From assembly GCF_002291425.1 (NCBI RefSeq), contig NZ_CP014136.1, forward strand, positions 5,036,925 to 5,100,924: a stretch of 64,000 bases of DNA. The letters are read 5' to 3'. Position numbers and translations under genes: made by a program. Source of the DNA: Gibbsiella quercinecans. GTDB taxonomy: Bacteria; Pseudomonadota; Gammaproteobacteria; Enterobacterales; Enterobacteriaceae. Of this stretch, positions 26,398 through 35,740 are shown piece after piece. The notes under the pieces were generated by a model. That model had not been told where the DNA came from. It worked only from the letters and a program-made list of their open reading frames with translations, and did no database searches. Within the stretch, counting starts at the first letter, position 1. Each line of letters starts with the position of its first letter.

Positions 26398-28431
26398 ATG
26401 ATGACACCCCCGAAGGCAGAGAAGCGCCCTTATCCCATTACCACCCACGGTGATACTCGCGTAGACGATTACTATTGGCTGCGCGATGATGACCGCGCGG
26501 ACCCGCAGGTGTTGGATTATCTGCGGGCGGAAAATGCGTTTACCGAAGGCGCTTTACAGCCGCAGCAGGCGCTGCGGGAAACGCTGTATGGCGAAATGGT
26601 GGCGCGTATTCCGCAGCAGGAGCATTCCTTTCCCTATGTAAAGCGCAGTTTCCGTTACCAGACGCGCTACGAGCCAGGCAATGAATATGCGCTGTACGTG
26701 CGCCAGCCAGAGGTGGAGAGCGTGCAGTGGGATACCTTGATTGACGGTAACCAGCGTGCTGAAGGGCATGAGTTCTACACGCTGGGCGGCCTGGATATCA
26801 GCCCGGACAACCGCACACTGGCGGTAGCGGAAGATTTCCTTTCACGCCGCCAGTATGCCATCCGCTTCAAGAACCTGAACGATGCTTCGTGGGCGGACGA
26901 GGTGCTGGAAAACACCTCCGGCAGCAGCGAATGGGCGAATGATTCCGCGACGATCTACTACGTGCGTAAACATGCGACGACGCTGCTGCCTTATCAGGTT
27001 TATCGCCACGTCGTGGGCACCGATCCTAGCCAGGATCAACTGGTGTATGAAGAAACCGACGATACGTTCTACGTTAGCCTGGAAAAAACCACCTCTGAGC
27101 GGTTTATTCTGATCCACCTTAGCAGCACCACCACCTCGGAAATTCTGCTGCTAGATGCCGATGACGCCAACAGCGCACCGCAAATGTTCCTGCCGCGCCG
27201 CAAAGATCACGAATACGCGCTGGATCACTATCGTGGGCGCTTCTACATCCGCTCGAACAAGGACGGTAAGAATTTTGGCCTGTATCAGAGCGAGCAGGCG
27301 GATGAGACCCAGTGGCAAACGCTGATCGCCCCGCGAAGCGATGTGATGCTGGAGGGCTTCAACCTGTTCCGTGATTGGCTGGTGGTGGAAGAGCGCCAGG
27401 CTGGCCTGACGCAGTTGCGCCAGATCCACTGGCAAAGCGGGGAAGAAAAGCGCATAGCCTTTGACGATCCCACCTATGTGACGTGGCTAGCCTATAACCC
27501 GGAGCCTGAAACGGCGCTGCTGCGTTATGGCTATTCCTCTATGACCACGCCGACGACCCTGTATGAGCTGAATATGGATAGCGGCGAACGCCGCTTGCTC
27601 AAACAGCAGCAGGTGAACAACTTCACCCCGGAAAACTACCGCAGCGAGCGGGTGTGGGTGAAGGCGCGCGATGGCGTTGAGGTGCCGGTTTCTCTGGTTT
27701 ACCGGGCCGATCTTTTTGCCAAACAGGCCAATCCGTTATTGGTTTACGGCTACGGCTCTTACGGCAGCAGTATGGATCCGGCATTCAGCGCCAGCCGCCT
27801 GAGCTTGCTGGATCGCGGGTTTGTTTTTGCCCTGGCGCATATTCGCGGCGGTGGTGAACTGGGCCAGCAGTGGTACGAAGACGGCAAGCTGTTCAACAAG
27901 ATGAATACCTTCAACGACTTTATTGATGTGACCCAGGCTTTGGTGACGCAGGGATACGGTGACGCCCGGCGTGTATTCGCCATGGGCGGCAGCGCTGGCG
28001 GCTTGTTGATGGGCGCCGTGATTAACCAGGCGCCGCAGCTGTTCCACGGTGTGGTGGCGCAGGTGCCGTTTGTTGATGTGGTAACCACCATGCTGGATGA
28101 GAGCATTCCGCTCACCACCGGTGAGTACGACGAGTGGGGCAACCCGCAAGATAAGGCCTATTACGACTACATCAAACAATATAGCCCATACGATCAGGTG
28201 CAGGCTCAGGCGTATCCGCACCTGCTGGTGACCACCGGTTTGCATGATTCGCAGGTGCAATATTGGGAGCCGGCAAAGTGGGTGGCGAAGCTGCGCGAGC
28301 TGAAAACGGACGATCACCAATTGCTGCTATACACCGATATGGATGCGGGGCACGGCGGCAAGTCGGGGCGTTTTAAAGCGTATGAGGATATTGCGCTGGA
28401 ATATGCGTTTATCCTGGCGCTGGCGGAATAG
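26398..28431 (+). CDS. ptrB: oligopeptidase B
   Basis: 677 aa, prolyl oligopeptidase family (S9A). An N-terminal seven-bladed propeller (about residues 70-400) covers the C-terminal alpha/beta-hydrolase. [12 protein letters not shown] holds the nucleophile (about Ser530), the Asp lies in the GLHDSQV region and the His in [12 protein letters not shown]. It cleaves short peptides after Arg or Lys in the cytosol. Convergent with exoX. The family signature [19 protein letters not shown] is intact. Confidence 0.96.
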   Translation: MMTPPKAEKRPYPITTHGDTRVDDYYWLRDDDRADPQVLDYLRAENAFTEGALQPQQALRETLYGEMVARIPQQEHSFPYVKRSFRYQTRYEPGNEYALYVRQPEVESVQWDTLIDGNQRAEGHEFYTLGGLDISPDNRTLAVAEDFLSRRQYAIRFKNLNDASWADEVLENTSGSSEWANDSATIYYVRKHATTLLPYQVYRHVVGTDPSQDQLVYEETDDTFYVSLEKTTSERFILIHLSSTTTSEILLLDADDANSAPQMFLPRRKDHEYALDHYRGRFYIRSNKDGKNFGLYQSEQADETQWQTLIAPRSDVMLEGFNLFRDWLVVEERQAGLTQLRQIHWQSGEEKRIAFDDPTYVTWLAYNPEPETALLRYGYSSMTTPTTLYELNMDSGERRLLKQQQVNNFTPENYRSERVWVKARDGVEVPVSLVYRADLFAKQANPLLVYGYGSYGSSMDPAFSASRLSLLDRGFVFALAHIRGGGELGQQWYEDGKLFNKMNTFNDFIDVTQALVTQGYGDARRVFAMGGSAGGLLMGAVINQAPQLFHGVVAQVPFVDVVTTMLDESIPLTTGEYDEWGNPQDKAYYDYIKQYSPYDQVQAQAYPHLLVTTGLHDSQVQYWEPAKWVAKLRELKTDDHQLLLYTDMDAGHGGKSGRFKAYEDIALEYAFILALAE

Positions 28432-28491
28432 GGCGCATCAATGCCAGGCCGAATGTGATGGGGGCGGCGGTGTGAGACACTGCCGCCGCTG

Positions 28492-29160
28492 TTATCCAAT
28501 CAGGTAGTATTTCAGGGTGTATTGCATGTCTGGGCTGAGATCGCTAATCGATTTCAGCATCCAGCGCAGATACCCCGGATCCTCTTGCGCGACGCGCTCA
28601 ATATCATGCCCACGGTATTTGCCGAATTTGAATTTTTTCAGCAAGGTAGGCTGGGCCGTTATCTGCGACATCTGCGCCGGCGACCAGCCGGAATCTTGCA
28701 TAATGCGCTGCAGCAGCGCAGCGGTCACGTAGCAATCATACAGGGCGCGGTGCGGGTAAAGCGTGGCGTCTTGCGGCAGTTGCACATTCAGGTTCAGCGC
28801 GTAGCGCAGATATTGGTTACTGTATTTGATGTCCGGGTATAGATTCCTGGCCAGCTTCATGGTGCAGATCCACTGGCCGTTCATTTCCGGCAGCACGCCG
28901 CGATCGAAAGCGGCGTTGTGCGCCACATAGTATTCACTGCCCTGATAGCGGCCAATGGCTACCGCAATGCGCGGTTTGCCGGCCACCATCTGTTCGGTAA
29001 TGTGGTGGATTGCCATCGCTTCAATGCTGATTGGCCGGTCTGGGCTAACCAGATCGCTCATGGGGTTGGTCAGTTGCCCATCGATGATATCGACAGACGC
29101 CACTTCGACAATGCCCCCGCTTAGCCCGCAGGTTTCGGTATCTATTACGCGTAACGCCAT
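28492..29160 (-). CDS. exoX: exodeoxyribonuclease X
   Basis: 222 aa, a DnaQ-like 3'-5' exonuclease (DEDDh). Motif Exo I is VIDTETCGLSGG, Exo II is HNAAFDRGVL, and Exo III is in the HRALYDCYVTAALL region. The C-terminal FKFGKYRGHDIERVAQEDPGYLRWML is a conserved extension seen in ExoX. It acts in mismatch repair, UV tolerance and recombination. Gene order ptrB-exoX as in E. coli. Confidence 0.95.
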   Translation of the reverse strand: MALRVIDTETCGLSGGIVEVASVDIIDGQLTNPMSDLVSPDRPISIEAMAIHHITEQMVAGKPRIAVAIGRYQGSEYYVAHNAAFDRGVLPEMNGQWICTMKLARNLYPDIKYSNQYLRYALNLNVQLPQDATLYPHRALYDCYVTAALLQRIMQDSGWSPAQMSQITAQPTLLKKFKFGKYRGHDIERVAQEDPGYLRWMLKSISDLSPDMQYTLKYYLIG

Positions 29161-29293
29161 ATGTACTCCAGGGTGTCCGAAAGGCGAGCTTAACAGCTGG
29201 GCATACCCATGCCAATGCCCGGCAGATTGCCCGGCGAGCGTTACATCGGCAGCGGCGACGATGATCGGCGTTAGCCGCAGGGGATTTCAGGCA

Positions 29294-29318
29294 ACAAAAA
29301 ACCCGCCGAGGCGGGCTT
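29294..29318 (-). terminator. intrinsic terminator of the small Lys-rich gene
   Basis: On the minus strand, GCCCGCC/GGCGGGT stem followed by TTTTTTG; it lies 30 bases past the stop of the 36-codon ORF. Confidence 0.75.
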
Positions 29319-29346
29319 AACTACGAATAGAAGAACGTTTACTTAA

Positions 29347-29457
29347 TCATTCACCGGCAGGATGTGCTTTCTTCGCACGCTTGTCCGCGCGTTTTTCTGC
29401 CTGGGTCTTCAACGGCTTTTTCTTCGCATTTTTCTTGCTATCCATTCCCTTACTCAT
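29347..29457 (-). CDS. small Lys/Ala-rich protein, 36 aa
   Basis: MSKGMDSKKNAKKKPLKTQA is the N-terminus of an extremely basic peptide (pI well above 10, no hydrophobic segment). A good GAGAGG RBS precedes the ATG, and an intrinsic terminator follows, so it is a complete small gene. Composition suggests RNA or ribosome binding, but this is inference. I do not recognise a named family. Confidence 0.65.
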   Translation of the reverse strand: MSKGMDSKKNAKKKPLKTQAEKRADKRAKKAHPAGE

Positions 29458-30735
<1,278 letters not shown>

Positions 30736-30747
30736 CACGCCGCCATA

Positions 30748-30770
30748 GCCTGCCTTGGTGGGCAGGCTTA
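30748..30770. terminator. hairpin between pip and holE
   Basis: Stem GCCTGCC/GGCAGGC with a 7-base loop, between two convergent genes; T-runs are poor. Confidence 0.45.
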
Positions 30771-30772
30771 GC

Positions 30773-31003
30773 TTATTTAGTTTTTGGTTCGTAGGGCAAC
30801 TGTGAGAATTTGTGCGACTGCGCCCGGTAGTGGGCCACGCGCTCACGAAAGTAATCCCGCAGGTGTTCGGGCTGTTCCCGTTCAACCATTTCCGGGATCA
30901 CCGGCATGTTATAGCGCTCTTTGAACGCCACACCTGAAGCCGCTAAATCAACGTTGACCTTGTCCATCTCTTCTTTAGACAGTTCCGCCAGGTTGTAACC
31001 CAT
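30773..31003 (-). CDS. holE: DNA polymerase III theta subunit
   Basis: 76 aa. [26 protein letters not shown] and [16 protein letters not shown] match E. coli HolE almost residue for residue; the C-terminus LPYEPKTK is also conserved. Theta binds the epsilon proofreading subunit of the replicative core and stabilises it. Monocistronic, RBS GGAGAA. Confidence 0.95.
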   Translation of the reverse strand: MGYNLAELSKEEMDKVNVDLAASGVAFKERYNMPVIPEMVEREQPEHLRDYFRERVAHYRAQSHKFSQLPYEPKTK

Positions 31004-31190
31004 TCTGTTCTCCTTACCGCTAATGCCACCATCAGCGCTGAAAGGTAATCCAGCCGAATCCGCTTGGCAAGTACCACGTTATCGCGCAATAGCCGTTTCG
31101 AATGCCTGCACCTGCGGCTCGACGTATGAAGGGTATAGCGCTGTAAATTGCCGCCCATACCAAAACAGGCAATGAAATTTGTTTATTTAT

Positions 31191-31246
31191 TGAAATGGGA
31201 ATCATTATTATCTTATTTTTTAAATAAGTGATAATAATTATTATAA
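31191..31246 (+). promoter_or_regulatory. two Fur-like sites upstream of ftnA
   Basis: GAATCATTATTATC (about 31199-31213) and GATAATAATTATTATAA (31230-31246) resemble parts of the Fur consensus GATAATGATAATCATTATC. They lie 160-215 bases before ftnA, too far upstream for simple repression. In E. coli Fur activates ftnA from upstream sites by displacing H-NS, and the AT-rich surroundings fit that model. Confidence 0.45.
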
Positions 31247-31408
31247 GCGTTAATTTGTGGTGGAAATTTATTTTTATCTCATTGAATTATTTTGATTTTA
31301 TTTTTAATGATTAACCTTGTGAATAAGGTGTTTTTATTTTGTTTTTTACAGTGCATAATGTGCCGAAATTAAGTTTTCTGCCTGCCGAAAATTAAAATAG
31401 GAATAATT

Positions 31409-31927
31409 ATGTTAACGCAAGAAATGGTAAAAAAACTGAATGAGCAACTCAATCTGGAGTTCTATTCAGCCAATCTGTACCTGCAGATGAGCGCCTGGTG
31501 CAGCGACAAAGGGTTTGAAGGGGCAGCCGCATTTCTGAAAACCCATTCTCAGGAAGAAATGCAGCATATGCAGCGCCTGTTCGATTACCTGAGCGATACC
31601 GGGGCTCTGCCGTTGTTGGGCAGCATTGCCGCGCCGCCGGTTGAGTTTGCTTCGCTGGAAGACGTATTCAAGCAAACCTATGAGCATGAACAGCTGATTA
31701 CCCGCCAGATCAATGAGCTGGCGCATGTTGCAATGACCACCCACGATTATTCCACCTTCAACTTCCTGCAATGGTACGTTGCCGAGCAGCATGAAGAAGA
31801 AAAACTGTTCAAATCCGTGCTGGATAAACTGGCGCTGGTGGGCACCAGCGGTAAAGCGCTGTTCTTCGTTGACAAGGATCTCAAACAGATGGGTGCGGCC
31901 GGCGCGAGCAGCAACGGCCAAGTGTGA
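31409..31927 (+). CDS. ftnA: non-haem ferritin FtnA
   Basis: 172 aa, four-helix-bundle ferritin. Ferroxidase ligands can be picked out: E17 in [11 protein letters not shown]50/H53 in [12 protein letters not shown]94 and the EQHEEEKLF motif near 127-131. Assembles as a 24-mer iron store in the cytosol. The C-terminus ([12 protein letters not shown]) is diverged from E. coli. Monocistronic, closed by an intrinsic terminator. Confidence 0.96.
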   Translation: MLTQEMVKKLNEQLNLEFYSANLYLQMSAWCSDKGFEGAAAFLKTHSQEEMQHMQRLFDYLSDTGALPLLGSIAAPPVEFASLEDVFKQTYEHEQLITRQINELAHVAMTTHDYSTFNFLQWYVAEQHEEEKLFKSVLDKLALVGTSGKALFFVDKDLKQMGAAGASSNGQV

Positions 31928-31961
31928 TCGCCTGAAGTATGGGCAGCACAGCCTTCTGTTG

Positions 31962-31991
31962 AAACGCACCCCATTCGGGGTGCGTTTTTTG
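31962..31991 (+). terminator. intrinsic terminator of ftnA
   Basis: AACGCACCCC/GGGGTGCGTT stem with loop ATTC and six T. Confidence 0.88.
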
Positions 31992-32304
31992 TTGGTGCGC
32001 GTTGAGCGGCGCGCTTCCTGCCTCTTGCAATGTTTAAGGGGATAGGATTATTTCCCTGGTTTTATTGTGGTTATGCAGCGAGAAATGCGGTCTGCGGCGT
32101 TGATGCCAGTGATGTGCTCGACTCGCCCCATTATCACCGTTATGATTTGGCCCGATACGCTACAGGGATGGTATTGGTCAACTTAGTGAACCCGTCAACA
32201 CCTTCCTTTACTCGTGGCGCAATTATTGCGGTGGGTTAAGGCCTTCGTCTGCCATCTGGCTTTACCCCTTGTTGCCTTCATTTGATTAAAGGGATAACAC
32301 CATT
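31992..32304. other. 313-base stretch before the copper operon
   Basis: No supported gene. A 69-codon frame (32030-32239) has no RBS. Presumed promoter region of copC; I saw no obvious CueR-type or CusR-type palindrome. Confidence 0.45.
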
Positions 32305-32685
32305 GTGATCGCTAAACTCCGTTCATCTTCTCGTTTGTTTCCCGCGCTGGTTGTTTTACTCGCTGGCTTATTTTCCCAGCAGGTATTGGCGCATGCGCAT
32401 CTTAAAGCTGCGACTCCGGCTGCCGATGCCACTGTCAGCGCAGCGCCAGGCGAGCTGGAACTGCAGTTTTCTGAAGGGATTGAGCCCAACTTCAGCGGCA
32501 TTAACATCACCCGTGCCGATAATGCCGCAGTAAAAACCGGCAAATTGAAACTGGGTGAGAGTAAAACCCAGGTGAGCGTGCCGATTGATGAGCAGCTCAC
32601 CGCCGGCAACTACCACGTTTCCTGGCACGTTGTCTCGGTTGATGGCCATAAAACCAAAGGCCAATACAGCTTTACTGTAAAATAA
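32305..32685 (+). CDS. copC: periplasmic copper protein CopC (YobA)
   Basis: 126 aa: signal peptide cleaved after QVLA (about residue 29), giving a mature N-terminus of HAHLKAATPA. The leading His-x-His is the Cu(II)-binding N-terminus of CopC. SWHVVSVDGHKTKGQYSFTV at the C-terminus carries the other His ligands. Starts at GTG, with AGGGAT as RBS. First gene of yobA-yebZ-yebY; binds copper in the periplasm and probably passes it to CopD. Confidence 0.94.
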   Translation: MIAKLRSSSRLFPALVVLLAGLFSQQVLAHAHLKAATPAADATVSAAPGELELQFSEGIEPNFSGINITRADNAAVKTGKLKLGESKTQVSVPIDEQLTAGNYHVSWHVVSVDGHKTKGQYSFTVK

Positions 32686-32688
32686 CCG

Positions 32689-33570
32689 ATGGGTTTGGCG
32701 GCTCTGTTCGTCCTGTGTCGCTTTGTGCACTTTGCGGCGGTGATGCTGATGTTTGGCACCAGTATATTCACCGCCATATTAGCGCCGCAGCGCTTTTCGC
32801 AACGGCTTACCCCTGATGTGCGCCCGTTGCTGGTGGCTTCTGTCTGGGCTGGAGCGCTTTCCGCCGCCTGTATGTTGGCTATCCAGGCGGGCCTGATGGG
32901 CGATGGCTGGATGGATGTCTGGCAACCGAGCGTTTGGCTGGCAGTGCTCTCGACCTCTTTCGGCAAGGTTTGGTGCTGGCACCTTGGGCTGGCGGCGTTA
33001 TCCCTCTTGGCGTTGTTGTTGCCGCCTGTTCGCGGTGCGCAGATCGGTGCGTTGCTTGCCGTTCTGCTGCTGGTGAGCCTGGCATTTATCGGCCATGCGG
33101 TGATGCATGATGGCGTGCTGGGTGCAGCACACCGTATTAACCATGCGCTGCACCTGTTGGCAGCGGGCTACTGGTTCGGCTGTTTGCTGCCGCTGCTGTT
33201 GTGCCTGCGTTATCTGCATCAGCCGCTTTGGCGTTATGACGCTATCCATGTGTTGATCCGTTTTTCCCGCTGGGGCCATTTGGCCGTGGCGTTGGTTATC
33301 CTCACCGGTATCGTCAACGGGCTGTTGATCACCGGCCATTGGCCGCTGAACCCGGATTCAACCTACCAGCGCCTGCTGCTATTTAAGGCGGCAGCCGTGG
33401 CGGGGATGGTTGCGATTGCCGCAGGCAACCGCTATGCCCTGGTGCCGTTAATGAAGCGCGACCCCGCGCTGGCGTTGCGTGGGTTGGTATGGGGTTGCTG
33501 GGCGGAAGTGGCATTGGGGGCTGTGGCGCTGATGCTGGTCAGTGTGTTTGCCACCTATTCACCGCGGTGA
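32689..33570 (+). CDS. copD: copper homeostasis membrane protein CopD (YebZ)
   Basis: 293 aa with about eight membrane helices; family motifs FVHFAAVMLMFGTSIF and FIGHAVMHDGVLG with histidines within membranes. Four bases separate it from copC. It is the predicted inner-membrane copper importer working with CopC. An RBS is embedded in the end of copC. Confidence 0.93.
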   Translation: MGLAALFVLCRFVHFAAVMLMFGTSIFTAILAPQRFSQRLTPDVRPLLVASVWAGALSAACMLAIQAGLMGDGWMDVWQPSVWLAVLSTSFGKVWCWHLGLAALSLLALLLPPVRGAQIGALLAVLLLVSLAFIGHAVMHDGVLGAAHRINHALHLLAAGYWFGCLLPLLLCLRYLHQPLWRYDAIHVLIRFSRWGHLAVALVILTGIVNGLLITGHWPLNPDSTYQRLLLFKAAAVAGMVAIAAGNRYALVPLMKRDPALALRGLVWGCWAEVALGAVALMLVSVFATYSPR

Positions 33571-33641
33571 CATTACGCCTTGCCCGCTACCGTGGATTAC
33601 GGGAAAATCAACGAAATAGTAAATCAAATTAGGGTCATAAA

Positions 33642-33983
33642 ATGAAACGAGCATTACTCGGTTTCGCGTTGCTGGCAGCGACCAACGCCGCGTTGGCGGC
33701 CGGTGGGCTAGTCAATGTGACTAAGCTGGAATACGGCAAACAGTGGGCATTTACTCGGGAAGAGGTGACGCTGCAGTGCCGGAAAGATGGCGCGCTGTTT
33801 GTGCTGAACAACAGCACGCTGATGCAATATCCGCTAAATGATATCGCCCAGGCCCAGGTAAAAGCAGGCCAGCAACGTGCCCAGCCGCTGGATGTGATCC
33901 TGCTCGATGATGCCAACAACCCTGGCCACAAGATGAGTACAGAAGCGTTCCGTGAGCGTGCGCAGCAGCTGTGCGCCCACTGA
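33642..33983 (+). CDS. yebY: YebY family periplasmic protein (DUF2511)
   Basis: 113 aa: signal peptide (residues 1-19, ANAALA), then a small domain with KLEYGKQWAFTREEVTLQCRKDGALFVLN and a Cys pair (C45, C111) likely to be disulfide bonded. Matches E. coli YebY, recently linked to periplasmic copper as part of the yobA-yebZ-yebY operon. It ends just upstream of sdsR. Confidence 0.93.
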   Translation: MKRALLGFALLAATNAALAAGGLVNVTKLEYGKQWAFTREEVTLQCRKDGALFVLNNSTLMQYPLNDIAQAQVKAGQQRAQPLDVILLDDANNPGHKMSTEAFRERAQQLCAH

Positions 33984-34117
33984 TCTTTTTCGGAAAGAAA
34001 GGGTTATGGCTGGGGGCCGCCGTTGCCGGTGAAAACCAGGTGTTTGATTTCTACGGTAAACTATCACGCACCGTGCGCCACGCTGGCAAAAATAGCGGCT
34101 TGGGCTACGCTTAAAGT

Positions 34118-34222
34118 GCATGGCTGAATAAGCCCTGCATTAAATGCCAACTTTTAGCGCACGGCTCTCTCCCAAGAGCCATTTCCCTAGACCGAATATA
34201 GGAATCGTATTCGGTCTTTTTT
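34118..34222 (+). ncRNA. sdsR: small RNA SdsR (RyeB)
   Basis: The stretch from 34145 (ATGCCAACTTTTAGCGCACG) to the terminator matches the E. coli SdsR sequence that I remember, including the Hfq-binding loop region CTCTCTCCCAAGAGCCATTTCCCT and the terminator stem ACCGAATA ... TATTCGGT followed by eight T. A sigma-S-like -10 (CTACGCT) lies about 10 bases upstream of the predicted 5' end. SdsR is a stationary-phase Hfq-dependent RNA that represses ompD, mutS, tolC and others. The antisense RNA SraC/RyeA is probably encoded on the opposite strand. Position after yebY agrees with E. coli. Confidence 0.92.
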
Positions 34223-34280
34223 TTATTTTTTGATTTTAATTGTTTTTTTGGAATTAACTCGAATTTTGATATTCAGTCTT

Positions 34281-34505
34281 TTACAGTATCACGTACTCTT
34301 TTTTCCACGTATCGAGATACTTGTCAGTCATCTTCTCTGATTTATGCCCCAATAGTTTCCGTGCAAACTCCTTTCCTTCCTCCTTTTCATACAGTCGTCC
34401 TGATAACCACGGATCCCGTGGAATGTCGGTAGGCTATTCTGGAACGCGATCCCGGCGCTTTTCGTGCGGTGACAGATTTTTTCGTGATCCTATCGGGATG
34501 CTGAG
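34281..34505 (-). pseudogene. remnant of a lambda-type tyrosine integrase
   Basis: The C-terminal 42 residues read GRLYEKEEGKEFARKLLGHKSEKMTDKY and on to the stop. They align with the end of lambda Int (ARLYEKQ, LLGHKSDTM, Y nucleophile). The upstream catalytic motif is out of frame (PTFHGIRG, the H-x-x-R box). Before that, SRKNLSPHEKRRDRVPE resembles the first residues of lambda-family Int, ending in a stop codon. So a large internal deletion plus a frameshift have joined both ends of the gene. It sits 59 bases after sdsR. Confidence 0.7.
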
Positions 34506-35740
34506 CGCCGTTCGGGCTGTTTTCCTGATGCCAGCGCTGATCATAAAGTCTGTCGTGTTGGCCAGACGGCGGCGATCTGTCACGGTGCCAGGCCGGAGGC
34601 TACGGCTTTCAGTTCCAGAGCCAGGGGAGGGAATGAAATACATGACGCCACTATAGGAAATGCTATCAAGCTAATTATTGAATATGACACAGCGCTGTTT
34701 TTTGTTAATTCCTATTAAAAATAATATTCAGAAAATAGAGATTAGGATGCGATGTATATTTTAAATTAGCAAGGTAAGTGAAACTGATATACAAATTATC
34801 GCATTAATTATCACCTAAAATTACTATTTTGTCTTTTATGATAAAAAGTTTTCTTTGAATGATTTTTTTACTGTTTTTCTTATTTGTACTCTTTGTGATT
34901 AATTGTGTAGAATTGTCAGGTGATATAGTTCAAATGGTTGGATTGGCTTGCAGTCTAATTGTAATCATCAGTGCAGTCGTGAAGCTAATTGTGTCACTTA
35001 TATTGCATTATTCGTGGTGTATTAACTTATGATTGATTTCACATCTTTGTTTTGGGGGCAGTAAGATCGGCATGTCAGCTTAGTACCAAAAGTGGACGTT
35101 GCTACAACGGCTTGTCATATTCGGAATCAGGGGGTAACAATAACGAATGGCCGCTTCTCGCTCACAGCGGACCTGACGACCTTGTTTTTTGTCCGCTGCG
35201 TGCCAGAAGCGGATGTTGCTTAGTAGCTTGCTTTATAGGTAATTATCTGGCGTTGTGCTGTAAACAATATTTACAAATGCCGTTCTGACGCAGACGTCTG
35301 TAATGATTAAATCGTAAAATTCTTTCGTCAATGTAGAAAGCGTTCAAACATTCTCACTCCATGTTTTGGCAGGGATTTGATGTCGACCGTGCGGGTACTG
35401 TTATAGACTGGAGTGACTGTAACCCGCCCGCGCCTACGCCGATTATCAAAACCCCGAAAACGGATGAGCGCATCTGCGCTATGCGCTCAAAAAAATCATC
35501 CGCACCGCGAGGCGCAAAAAGGAAGCCGTACACCTCCGTAAAGAACGCACTATGTGAAAAATTAGATGCTGATGTGGATTATTTTAGGCTAATATGCAAA
35601 AATCAAAATCTTAATTTATGGGAAATGAATCTATCAGTGGTGGAATAGGTAAAAAGGTGCTAGGCCTTCATTAAATAAATCACAGATAGATACAGGAATA
35701 AGTAGAGCAACTTACTTTCGACGAAAGAGGATATAAAATC
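34506..35740. other. 1.2-kb AT-rich stretch without a supported gene
   Basis: Low GC compared with the flanking core. Contains repeated short blocks (GTGGACGTTGC and GCGGATGTTGC, with a CCGCTT ... AGCGG hairpin at about 35150-35172) and a broken frame near 35420-35560 with RARAYADYQNPENG-like sequence that looks like decayed coding DNA. No start-plus-RBS combination convinced me. Confidence 0.5.
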
